A stretch of DNA of 6,157 nt from Sedimentisphaerales bacterium (GTDB lineage Bacteria > Planctomycetota > Phycisphaerae > Sedimentisphaerales > SM23-30). Where the stretch lies: assembly GCA_030640865.1 (NCBI GenBank), contig DAOWIP010000059.1, positions 1 through 6,157 of the forward strand, written 5' to 3'. Shown here piece after piece: positions 1 through 5,489 of this stretch (position 1 is its first letter; the number at the start of each line of letters is the position of its first letter). Below the pieces are notes generated by a model, which worked only from the letters and a program-made list of their open reading frames with translations, had not been told where the DNA came from and did no database searches. The position numbers were made by a program, and so were the translations under genes.

Positions 1-150
1 CGAACGACACGAAAAAAAGAAAAGAATAAATAAAACAGAAGAAATGTAGAAGAGATGAATCCCGACTTGTCGGGAAACATCGAATGGAAGAAAAGAAGAA
101 GACAGAAGAAAATTTGAACAGAAGATAACGAAGGAAGCGAAGAATATAAA
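1..150. other. Purine-rich non-coding stretch downstream of gene 1
   Basis: The plus strand is dominated by A and G, with degenerate GAAG/AGAA runs; the 10-mer ACAGAAGAAA occurs at 35-44 and 102-111. The plus frames I traced through 60-170 are broken by stops (TGA at 56-58 and 115-117) and lack a start with a ribosome binding site. I see no gene here. For gene 1, which ends at 168 on the minus strand, this is the pyrimidine-rich 3' flank. Confidence 0.5.
61..74. repeat. Small perfect hairpin CCCGA/TCGGG
   Basis: A 5-bp GC-rich stem (CCCGA at 61-65, TCGGG at 70-74) encloses the loop CTTG. No T-tract follows on either strand, so it is not a convincing terminator. A GTAG lies 11 bases upstream (46-49) but is not adjacent to the stem, unlike the REP-like hairpins elsewhere in this window. 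It may be a fragment of a dispersed palindromic repeat; its function is unknown. Confidence 0.4.
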
Positions 151-174
151 AAAGGTACCGGACACCTTTAATTC
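148..174 (-). terminator. Weak terminator-like hairpin at the end of gene 1; copy 1 of a 27-nt repeat
   Basis: Read on the minus strand, AAAGGT pairs with ACCTTT, optionally extended by two G-U pairs around a CCG loop, and six T residues follow. This has the form of an intrinsic terminator, although only two pairs are G-C. The stop codon of gene 1 (TAA, 168-170) lies inside the element. A copy identical at 24 of 27 positions lies at 3028-3054 in the opposite orientation, overlapping the 3' end of the transposase relic. It may therefore be a dispersed repeat used as a terminator rather than a purpose-built one. Confidence 0.45.
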
Positions 175-1172
175 GGGCGCAGTTCGTTTTTCTTCCGGGC
201 CTTTTCAATAACTGAGGCGAGGGAAACCGTTGCTCCGCCGGCCTTTTTGGATTCTTCCGCAGCGGTCATGAACGCGAATATTTCGATGGTTATTTCCGCG
301 GGTACGGGTGCCTTTCCCGTCCGGAAAAATTTACCGATCTCATCGCACAATGCCCCGTAGCCTCCGAATTTATTGGTGTGATCGGTACCCTTCGAACCGA
401 ATACTACCGCACCATGACCTTTGCCCAGGCGTTTGCCCCGGTAGGTTCCGGTGCGTCCGTCTTTCCAGAGACCGACAACCACATCGGTGCCCGGCGAATG
501 AACCCGCGTAACCTGCTCGCATCCGGTACCCATAATTGTGAACAGCATCTCGACGCCATGGACCCCATACCAGTACAGATCGGGATGATGTTTTTCCAGA
601 GAACACCCACTGTAAGTGTAGCAACCGACTAGTTCACCGACCTTTTCGTTATCGCGCGAACCAAGAATGTACTGTGAATAACGCACACAGGAACTCGACC
701 AACATGGCACATTATTTTCCCTGGCCAACTGAAAAATCTCCATCACATCAGCCAGACTGGCCGCCATGGGCTTATCGATAAAGACCGGCTTACCCGCTGC
801 GATAACCGGCCTGGCCTGCTTTAGATGAGTCCGGCCGTCATTACTCTCCAGGAGCACACCATCCACCTTTTGGCAAAGCTCTTCTATGCTCGAGACAATT
901 TCCACTTTGAAATGGTCGCGCATTCTGTTAGTGAACATCTCCAGCCGGTCGGCCGAGGCGGGTATGTCGGGCGAACCGCCGGGGTAGGCCGCCACAACCC
1001 GACAGCCGGTCTTATTCTTTGGGTCGTTAATTAACTTGGTAAAGGCGGTAACATGTGAAGTGTCAAGCCCGATTATGCCCAGACGTATCACCTTGCCTTC
1101 ACTCTGCCCCTTCGACACTGAAACCGTTACCACAGTCAACAGCAACATCGTCAAAACAACATTTTTTTTCAT
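168..1172 (-). CDS. Sec-exported Gfo/Idh/MocA family oxidoreductase
   Basis: Encodes 334 residues, predicted to be an NAD(P)-dependent oxidoreductase of the Gfo/Idh/MocA family; members usually act on sugars, inositols or related polyols. Residues 1-23 form a Sec-type signal peptide (KK, then a Leu/Val/Thr core, ending near KGQ). A Rossmann-type start follows (GIIGLDTSH, 32-40), in which the usual GxGxxG is altered. The cofactor/catalytic motif is FIDKP (131-135), with Asp-Lys-Pro replacing the common Glu-Lys-Pro. HHPDLYWYGVHGVEML (195-210) supplies candidate active-site histidines. The length suits the family. I chose the ATG at 1172 over an in-frame ATG at 1199 because AGGAG lies 8 bases before it and the signal peptide begins there. 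The gene is 191 bp from gene 2, so co-transcription is uncertain. The substrate cannot be read from the sequence, and the altered nucleotide motif leaves activity open. Confidence 0.88.
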   Translation of the reverse strand: MKKNVVLTMLLLTVVTVSVSKGQSEGKVIRLGIIGLDTSHVTAFTKLINDPKNKTGCRVVAAYPGGSPDIPASADRLEMFTNRMRDHFKVEIVSSIEELCQKVDGVLLESNDGRTHLKQARPVIAAGKPVFIDKPMAASLADVMEIFQLARENNVPCWSSSCVRYSQYILGSRDNEKVGELVGCYTYSGCSLEKHHPDLYWYGVHGVEMLFTIMGTGCEQVTRVHSPGTDVVVGLWKDGRTGTYRGKRLGKGHGAVVFGSKGTDHTNKFGGYGALCDEIGKFFRTGKAPVPAEITIEIFAFMTAAEESKKAGGATVSLASVIEKARKKNELRPN

Positions 1173-1180
1173 CGCTACTT

Positions 1181-1185
1181 CTCCT
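1181..1185 (-). promoter_or_regulatory. Shine-Dalgarno site of gene 1
   Basis: AGGAG on the minus strand, separated by 8 bases from the ATG at 1172-1170. It fixes the start at this ATG rather than the in-frame ATG at 1199, which would place nine non-signal-like residues ahead of the export signal. Confidence 0.8.
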
Positions 1186-1229
1186 GAATTAAGATACAAT
1201 CTATAACATAAACATTTAATCCATAAGAT

Positions 1230-1257
1230 ACTATATATTACGTTCGTTGCAATTCAA
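1230..1257 (-). promoter_or_regulatory. Candidate promoter for gene 1
   Basis: On the minus strand TTGAAT (1257-1252) and TATAGT (1235-1230) are 16 bases apart, in an A/T-rich stretch 58 bases upstream of the start codon. They match the housekeeping sigma-70-type boxes at 4/6 and 5/6 positions. The A/T richness makes chance matches likely, so this is only suggestive. Confidence 0.3.
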
Positions 1258-1363
1258 ATATAATTGGCCCTATACCCATGAAGAAGATGAGAACCAATTT
1301 TACTTGTTGGATTAGTTATTACGCGGCGTCCAGGCCCGCTCTGCCGGTGTTTTTAGAGGCTGC

Positions 1364-2965
1364 TTATTTGCGTAGCTTTCCGGCATTTTGGTTCGGAAAG
1401 TCGATTTTTTCATCTTTTCGTAAAAAGGCTGTCTTTGAATTATTACGATTGAAATTCGCGATTAAATTAAAAACAAGAGGAACCTTTTGCGATAACCTGT
1501 GGAGAACCTCAGGGGGAATGGTTTTTTTGCTGAAGGGCACTCTTTTAACATACTCCTGTATGAAGCCCTCATTCCTGCCGTATTTGTAGTTATATGTAAA
1601 GCCGCCCGAAGAATTCATCTGAATCCGGGGGTTCGATTGGTTGGGCACACTCACATAAAACTCACTTTTGTTCGGGCTTTCATTGTTAAACAGATCGGAA
1701 CTCGCAAGACACTGATAAAGTTCTTTTGCGGTATTTAATGCCGGATCAATTAAAACAATATCCCTGACCATGAAAGGACGGTATAAATATTCGCCCTTTT
1801 CACGGTAATTATAGAGTTCTTCGAGTTTTTTTTGAAGGATTTCTTTATAAAAGGGGTAATGGGTACAGCCGAGGATGATAGCTTTCATTTTTCCGGCAGC
1901 GGGTTTCTTCCGTATTTTTTCCATGAGTGAAACCAGGTGATAGGAAATGTAATTTTTAACGGAGTTAATCTGAAGGTTTTTCGGGCTGCCGGCTTTACCG
2001 TTGAAAAGCATCTCATTTTTGCCCCATACAAAACCGTATCTCGGTAATATTGTCAGGTCTATCATTGCATCGGAATGTTTTTCTCCTGTAACCACGGCCT
2101 TCGTACCGGCGGCCCTGGGTCCTTTGTATTCTTTTCTCGGCAGAGTGGCGCCGGAATCGATGTATTCATCGGAACCGTCAATGGCGCCAGCCAGGCCAAT
2201 CCCCCCCTGCTGAAAAGCCGCTATGTTACCGGTATAATTCATCGCTTTTTTCTGCGCATTAAGAGTCTTCACATATCCACCCGAACCAACCGTAGCCGCT
2301 GTGGCCATAACACCGACACTTCCACTTTCATCCGCTCCGAAAAGTGCCAACGCCGCCCTGACCCCGGCATCAATTACGCCTATCACTTTTATCTCCAGGC
2401 CCGCTCTGTCCATAAACCTCCGGATTTCTTCTTTTCCGTAAGCGGTTGCCGTGTTACAGGCGATGACAATGGCCTTTACGGGCTGTTTATCGGTTTTATA
2501 TCGGCTCGCGTTTCCATCGGGATAATATTTGTTCGCCAGCAAAAACTGGACATCCTTTATCACGTGTTCCCTGAGCAGGTCCGCCTTGTTTTGCCGGGGA
2601 TAATTGCCGTAAGGCATATTGGCCTGATCGCCGAGATAGATAAAATATTCTTCATTAAAATCCATAAGACCGTCGCCGCCATTCCTGAAGCGATGATTTT
2701 TGTTATCATATTGGTCAAGTTTGATAATGGCATCCAAAACTGTGAGGCCGCCCGTCCCAGAATCAAATACACCAATGGGCAGCCTGCGATTCGGCCTGGG
2801 ATAATTTTCAGCGTCAATATAAAAAAAACTGTTCCTGTCTTTTAAAATGGTCTCAACGATTTCAAGCTCTTTAACCTGCGAATTTGTCTGACCTTCGATA
2901 GCCGAAATAACGACGAGAATAACAAGCGTGAAGCCCCAATGTTTTGTTTTTTTTAATATGCCCAT
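1364..2965 (-). CDS. Exported, extended glutamate/aspartate racemase-like protein
   Basis: 533 residues with the signature motifs of cofactor-independent glutamate racemase (MurI type), which interconverts L- and D-glutamate using two cysteines. In order: signal peptide or N-terminal anchor (about 5-26, KKTK then a hydrophobic core); IGVFDSGTGGLTVL (64-77, catalytic-type Asp68 and Ser69); GDQANMPYG (112-120); VIACNTATA (167-175, Cys170); IGVIDAGVRAAL (195-206); GVMATAATVGSGGYVKTL (218-235); IILGCTHYP (363-371, Cys367, His369). The cysteines are 197 residues apart, against about 111 in ordinary MurI, which implies an insertion near 240-345. Residues after about 410 form an extension I do not recognise. 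MurI is normally about 270 residues and cytoplasmic. There is no methionine between the signal and the first motif, so the signal cannot be dismissed as a wrong start. The start has AGGA 7 bases upstream. Asn, Lys and Tyr are frequent, hinting at lower GC than the neighbours. The family is well supported; substrate and role are open. Confidence 0.88.
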   Translation of the reverse strand: MGILKKTKHWGFTLVILVVISAIEGQTNSQVKELEIVETILKDRNSFFYIDAENYPRPNRRLPIGVFDSGTGGLTVLDAIIKLDQYDNKNHRFRNGGDGLMDFNEEYFIYLGDQANMPYGNYPRQNKADLLREHVIKDVQFLLANKYYPDGNASRYKTDKQPVKAIVIACNTATAYGKEEIRRFMDRAGLEIKVIGVIDAGVRAALALFGADESGSVGVMATAATVGSGGYVKTLNAQKKAMNYTGNIAAFQQGGIGLAGAIDGSDEYIDSGATLPRKEYKGPRAAGTKAVVTGEKHSDAMIDLTILPRYGFVWGKNEMLFNGKAGSPKNLQINSVKNYISYHLVSLMEKIRKKPAAGKMKAIILGCTHYPFYKEILQKKLEELYNYREKGEYLYRPFMVRDIVLIDPALNTAKELYQCLASSDLFNNESPNKSEFYVSVPNQSNPRIQMNSSGGFTYNYKYGRNEGFIQEYVKRVPFSKKTIPPEVLHRLSQKVPLVFNLIANFNRNNSKTAFLRKDEKIDFPNQNAGKLRK

Positions 2966-2972
2966 GATTTTA

Positions 2973-2976
2973 TCCT
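2973..2976 (-). promoter_or_regulatory. Shine-Dalgarno site of gene 2
   Basis: AGGA on the minus strand, 7 bases before the ATG at 2965-2963. It supports the start that includes the export signal. Confidence 0.6.
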
Positions 2977-3010
2977 GTAATCAATTTTTTGACATCGTCC
3001 CAAAAGACAA

Positions 3011-3036
3011 GCGTGAATTAAAGGCGTGAATTAAAG
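3011..3036. repeat. Perfect 13-bp tandem duplication upstream of gene 2
   Basis: GCGTGAATTAAAG occurs twice head to tail (3011-3023 and 3024-3036). The second unit overlaps the end of the 27-nt repeat at 3028-3054 and the stop codon of the transposase relic (3031-3033). It lies 46-71 bases upstream of the gene 2 start, where a promoter or operator would be expected. It may be a replication-slippage scar or a target-site duplication, and a binding site is possible but unproven. Confidence 0.6.
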
Positions 3037-3054
3037 ATATCCGGTACTTTTTTT
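3028..3054 (+). repeat. Copy 2 of the 27-nt repeat
   Basis: Differs from the copy at 148-174 at three positions when that copy is read on the minus strand; the shared core is TCCGGTAC followed by a T-run. The substitutions weaken the stem to AAAG/CTTT. Read on the minus strand, it encodes the last residues (KKSTGYL and stop) of the transposase relic. The equivalent plus-strand reading of copy 1 is KKGTGHL and stop. Confidence 0.55.
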
Positions 3055-3315
3055 TGGTCTTCCCCCGGGCCGCAGTGTTGATTCCAGGCTCAATTTGGCG
3101 GCGGTGCGTTCTATCCAGGAAGGGACGCCAAGAGGAGTGCCGCGGTTAATGCTGTGGCAGATTCTATCGTGGTCTTTACGGACAATATCGCGACTAACCA
3201 ATTGCGGCCAATTCGCTGGAAGGACGACGGGGCCGTCGCTCAGGCCGAAAGGTGGCACCCGATCGTTGAACCATCCACCTCGAAGACTCGGTGGCTGCCA
3301 CTCAACCACCAGCAT
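3031..3315 (-). pseudogene. C-terminal relic of a REP-associated tyrosine transposase (RAYT, Y1_Tnp family)
   Basis: The 94 residues resemble the C-terminal tail of RAYTs (IS200-like Y1 transposases linked to repetitive extragenic palindromes). Recognisable pieces are LSDGPVVLPANW (25-36), RICHSINRGTPLG (51-63), WIERTAAKL (67-75) and LESTLRPGGRPKK (77-89). The catalytic part of these enzymes, with the HUH histidine pair and the tyrosine, should lie further N-terminal and is absent: upstream on the minus strand comes a GTAG-headed hairpin and then the end of gene 3. An in-frame ATG exists at 3315, and the frame stays open to 3354 through the hairpin, but no good ribosome binding site is evident. 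I therefore read it as a truncated remnant, not an active gene. Identification rests on recalled family motifs. Confidence 0.7.
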
Positions 3316-3324
3316 TTTTATTTT

Positions 3325-3361
3325 TTGTAGAAAACGCGTGGGGTAAGACCCCACCCTACAA
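3325..3361 (-). repeat. GTAG-headed REP-like hairpin A
   Basis: On the minus strand GTAG (3359-3356) and one G precede a perfect 7-bp stem, GTGGGGT/ACCCCAC, with loop CTT (3354-3338). Outer sequences TTGTAG and CTACAA can pair as a second stem. No T-run follows, so terminator function is doubtful. A GTAG directly 5' of a palindrome is the known hallmark of REP elements recognised by RAYTs, and the RAYT relic starts about 10 bases beyond the outer stem. Confidence 0.65.
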
Positions 3362-3372
3362 GACTATTAATT

Positions 3373-3397
3373 GCAGGCGAGACGCCTGCGGTACTAC
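3373..3397 (-). repeat. GTAG-headed REP-like hairpin B, overlapping the gene 3 stop
   Basis: On the minus strand GTAG (3397-3394) is followed by TACC and a perfect 7-bp stem, GCAGGCG/CGCCTGC, with loop TCT (3389-3373). The last three bases of GTAG are the stop codon of gene 3. It is in the same orientation as hairpin A, 12 bp upstream of it. No T-tract follows, although such a stable stem could protect the mRNA 3' end. Confidence 0.65.
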
Positions 3398-4731
3398 AGA
3401 TGCCACGGGGCGCGCATTGGTTTGCTCAGCATACGATTGGCCTGGTCGTCGCCGATGAATCGTTCATTATCAGGGTCCCAACGAAGTTTGCGATGCAGCT
3501 TCATTGCGATGTTCGCGAGGTGGCAGATGGTGGCTGAACGATGGCCGACCTCCACAGGAGTGATCGGATCGCGGCGTGTCCTGATACAATCAAGGAAATC
3601 CTGTTTATGGTCGTCGCTTTTATAAAGATGGATTTCGTTGGGACCGATGACGGAGGTTCTCAATGATTCGGGATAGGTTTCAATTTTTCTTGAGCTGGTT
3701 GCCACCCATCCTTCAGTACCTTCAAATGTCGCCAAAAACCCTCGTTTTCCCTGATGCGCAGTAAGCAGTTCCACACCGTTGGCATAGCGCGCCCGAAAGT
3801 CTATTTTCGTAACAGTGGTATGCAGCCCATCTGTTGGCCATTCACTGCCGAGGTCCTCAATCTCAACCGGCCCGGTATATTCGGTATTGTTGCCCCATTG
3901 GGCGATGTCGAAGCAATGCGCTCCGGTGTTGGTGGTTTCGCCGCCGGAATAATCCTCACCGAAACGGAAGGTATAAAAACAACGGTCCTTATGATAAGGC
4001 ACTCGTGGGGCCGGGCCAAGCCACATGTCGTAATCGAAGCCCTTCGGTATCGGCATAGGCTGCCAGTTGTCCACGTCTCTGCGCAGGCCGTGACGGCCCA
4101 AAATAACCACGATTCGTTTAAGTTTTCCAATGCGACCGTTGTGGACCAGTTCGCAGGCAAAACGATTAAGCTCCTGAGACCGGTGCATTGTACCCATTTG
4201 CAAAGTAACACCGTATCGCTTGACGGCATCGGCCATGGCGCGGCCCTCGGCGATAGTCAGACTAAGTGGTTTTTCGCAGTAGATATGCTTTCCGGCGCGT
4301 GCCGCCATGATCACCGGGATCGCGTGCCAGTGATCCGGTGTGGTAACGCAGACAATGTCTATATCGTCGCGGGCGATTAACTCACGAAAATCAACGTACC
4401 CGTCACAACCTTTGTATTGTCCGGACCGTTTTTGTCTGGCATAACGCTTGTTCACCAACTCAATGGCCGGTTCGCGCCCGCGAAACTGGCCGGTCTTGTA
4501 GTAACCGGAGGCATTGACATCGCAGACAGCCACGACGCGACACTGATCCTTGTGCAAAAAACCACTAAGATTAGTAAATCCCATGTTGCCCACGCCAATA
4601 GAGCCTACGTTAAACCGGTTGCTGGGAGCGTTCGCTCCGAGAACCGAGGAAGGAACAAGGCAGGGTGCTGCGAAGAGAGCCGCAGTAGCAGTGGTACGCC
4701 TGATAAAATCACGACGATTTATTTTGTTCAT
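3394..4731 (-). CDS. Tat-exported Gfo/Idh/MocA family oxidoreductase
   Basis: 445 residues. Residues 5-12 (NRRDFIRR) are a twin-arginine motif, followed by an Ala-rich core and a likely cleavage site near LGANA (31-35), so the enzyme should be exported folded with its nucleotide cofactor. The Rossmann motif is GVGNMG (46-51), then DIVCVTTPDHWHA (125-137) and the family's Glu-Lys-Pro in YCEKP (151-155). TNTGAHCFDIAQW (267-279) supplies candidate catalytic residues His272 and Asp275. The C-terminus PMRAPWHL looks complete for this group. I chose the ATG at 4731 over an in-frame ATG at 4794 because GAGGA lies 7 bases upstream and the Tat leader starts there. The family acts on sugars and glycosides, some members by transient oxidation. 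The substrate is unknown and no metabolic neighbour narrows it. The stop codon lies inside a REP-like element. Confidence 0.93.
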   Translation of the reverse strand: MNKINRRDFIRRTTATAALFAAPCLVPSSVLGANAPSNRFNVGSIGVGNMGFTNLSGFLHKDQCRVVAVCDVNASGYYKTGQFRGREPAIELVNKRYARQKRSGQYKGCDGYVDFRELIARDDIDIVCVTTPDHWHAIPVIMAARAGKHIYCEKPLSLTIAEGRAMADAVKRYGVTLQMGTMHRSQELNRFACELVHNGRIGKLKRIVVILGRHGLRRDVDNWQPMPIPKGFDYDMWLGPAPRVPYHKDRCFYTFRFGEDYSGGETTNTGAHCFDIAQWGNNTEYTGPVEIEDLGSEWPTDGLHTTVTKIDFRARYANGVELLTAHQGKRGFLATFEGTEGWVATSSRKIETYPESLRTSVIGPNEIHLYKSDDHKQDFLDCIRTRRDPITPVEVGHRSATICHLANIAMKLHRKLRWDPDNERFIGDDQANRMLSKPMRAPWHL

Positions 4732-4738
4732 TATTTTT

Positions 4739-4743
4739 TCCTC
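4739..4743 (-). promoter_or_regulatory. Shine-Dalgarno site of gene 3
   Basis: GAGGA on the minus strand, 7 bases before the ATG at 4731-4729. Together with the twin-arginine leader it fixes the start here rather than 63 bases further upstream. Confidence 0.8.
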
Positions 4744-4840
4744 TTTATTCAATTTGACTATAGTTGAACACTGACAGACTAATATGTCCGTCAATCAATC
4801 GCAAGCGAAAAAAAACCCTCTGTTCGTTCCCCAAAGGTGT

Positions 4841-4980
4841 GTGAGAATTTTTTCCGGCCTAATGTAGCGTAACCTTCCAGGTTGCGATTAAATAGTTCGT
4901 ATTCGACGCTAAAAACAGGTATTTCGCATAAGAATCTCAAGCAAGGATGCTTGAGCTACATTGCCAGAAAAAAATCTCAC
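4841..4980. repeat. REPIN-like inverted pair of GTAG-headed hairpins
   Basis: The arms at 4841-4868 and 4955-4980 are inverted repeats: each reads GTGAGA, a T-run, C(C/T)GGC and then AATGTAGC, matching at 24 of 26 positions apart from a 2-base gap. Inside each arm a GTAG is immediately followed by a stem. On the plus strand GTAG is at 4864-4867 with CGTAACCT/AGGTTGCG (8 bp, one G-U, loop TCC). On the minus strand GTAG is at 4959-4956 with a perfect 8-bp stem, TGCTTGAG paired with CTCAAGCA (4-base loop). The spacer of about 50 bp is unique. Two opposed REPs are the layout of REPINs, which RAYTs disperse. It lies between divergent genes, the usual place for such elements. Confidence 0.65.
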
Positions 4981-5232
4981 GCATCTCTAAAGCGATTCCT
5001 CATTATTTCCTGACAATAAAAACCCTGTGTTTCCCCGCGGCAACATGGAAGGAAACCATATAACCTCTTATCATAAAAGAAATAATAAAATATGACTCAT
5101 TGCGGGCGTTGCGATTTTAATACATCCGGGCCAATCCGGTTTGTAGCCAAAGAAAAAAATGCCAACAAAAGTAATCGTAACCCCTTAAATGCCAACACGT
5201 TATAGAAAGCACGGCTTTTTCCTCTTTTTTGC

Positions 5233-5262
5233 TTGCGTCCGGTACGCCCTTTGCGGTATAGT
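5233..5262 (+). promoter_or_regulatory. Candidate promoter for gene 4
   Basis: TTGCGT (5233-5238) and TATAGT (5257-5262) are 18 bases apart. The -10 box is good (5/6) and the -35 is weak (3/6). If used, the mRNA would start near 5269 and carry a leader of about 220 nt, unusually long for an unregulated gene. Confidence 0.3.
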
Positions 5263-5428
5263 AAAGGTGTTGCGTTCTGTGTCTATTCACATATGGATTC
5301 GGCGTAGCGAGAGAGAGTGACGAGAGAGGTTTGGGATGAGAGCAGTGCAGGCCTTGATTAACTGACGTATCTGTAAAAGGCTTGGGTTGTACCTCTGTTG
5401 TCTTGTTTATTGAATGGGAGAGATGTAC

Positions 5429-5469
5429 GCCTGGGTACGGTAAAAGGATAATTTACCGGAAAGTCAGGC
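5429..5469 (+). promoter_or_regulatory. Nested hairpin in the gene 4 leader
   Basis: An outer stem GCCTG/CAGGC (5429-5433, 5465-5469) encloses a perfect 7-bp stem CGGTAAA/TTTACCG (5438-5444, 5452-5458) with loop AGGATAA. It ends only 7 bases before the GGAG of the ribosome binding site, so folding could affect translation or mRNA stability. The loop itself contains AGGA. It matches no riboswitch class I know, and no T-run follows, so attenuation by termination is unlikely. Confidence 0.4.
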
Positions 5470-5476
5470 CTGGGGG

Positions 5477-5480
5477 GGAG
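5477..5480 (+). promoter_or_regulatory. Shine-Dalgarno site of gene 4
   Basis: GGAG at the end of a run of seven G, 9 bases before the ATG at 5490 and within a GA-rich stretch (GAGAGGG) that offers alternative pairings. It favours the first of the two consecutive ATG codons, which would be 12 bases from the second. Confidence 0.6.
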
Positions 5481-5489
5481 AGAGAGGGA

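Larger units (their letters stand above)
1173..1363. other. Intergenic region between genes 1 and 2
   Basis: 191 bp. It holds the Shine-Dalgarno site and candidate promoter of gene 1, a 6-bp inverted repeat (AATTGG 1262-1267, CCAATT 1294-1299), and 14 codons that continue gene 2's frame beyond its stop to a TAA TAA. I see no strong terminator for gene 2. Confidence 0.5.
4732..5489. other. 758-bp intergenic region between divergent genes 3 and 4
   Basis: No convincing protein-coding gene. From left to right it holds the gene 3 ribosome binding site, a REPIN-like inverted repeat (4841-4980), a featureless A/T-rich part (about 5000-5220), a candidate promoter for gene 4 (5233-5262) and a G/A-rich leader with a nested hairpin (5429-5469). 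A nine-codon frame (5336-5365, MRAVQALIN) with AGAGG 6 bases upstream is too short to claim. I found no convincing promoter for gene 3. Confidence 0.6.

Noticed and set aside
1..175. A second transposase relic upstream of repeat copy 1 on the plus strand
   Set aside because: The frame equivalent to the relic's end (KKGTGHL and stop) is closed by TGA at 115-117 and the residues before it do not resemble a RAYT; only the terminal repeat is shared.
1278..1589. Plus-strand open frame of 103 codons over the end of gene 2
   Set aside because: It lies largely antisense to the racemase-like gene and its product has no recognisable features.
2075..2845. Long plus-strand open frame of 256 codons opposite gene 2
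   Set aside because: Its translation has no recognisable motif, while the minus strand there encodes all the racemase motifs and a good ribosome binding site. It is an antisense shadow.
3095..3346. Plus-strand open frame of 83 codons over the transposase relic
   Set aside because: The minus-strand reading shows the RAYT tail motifs; the plus-strand product resembles nothing.
3754..4380. Plus-strand open frame of 208 codons opposite gene 3
   Set aside because: It is antisense to a clearly recognisable oxidoreductase and has no domain or ribosome binding site of its own.
4841..4980. CRISPR-like or riboswitch structure in the divergent region
   Set aside because: The repeats are one inverted pair rather than spaced direct repeats, and the fold is symmetric about a spacer with no known aptamer motif; a REPIN-like element explains it better.
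5237..5245. GTCCGGTAC, resembling the core of the 27-nt repeat
   Set aside because: Only nine bases match, the flanks do not, and no hairpin or T-run accompanies it.
5336..5365. Nine-codon frame MRAVQALIN with AGAGG six bases upstream
   Set aside because: A frame this short with a passable purine-rich site is expected by chance in such a GA-rich leader, and there is no run of one amino acid's codons or paired terminator to suggest attenuation.
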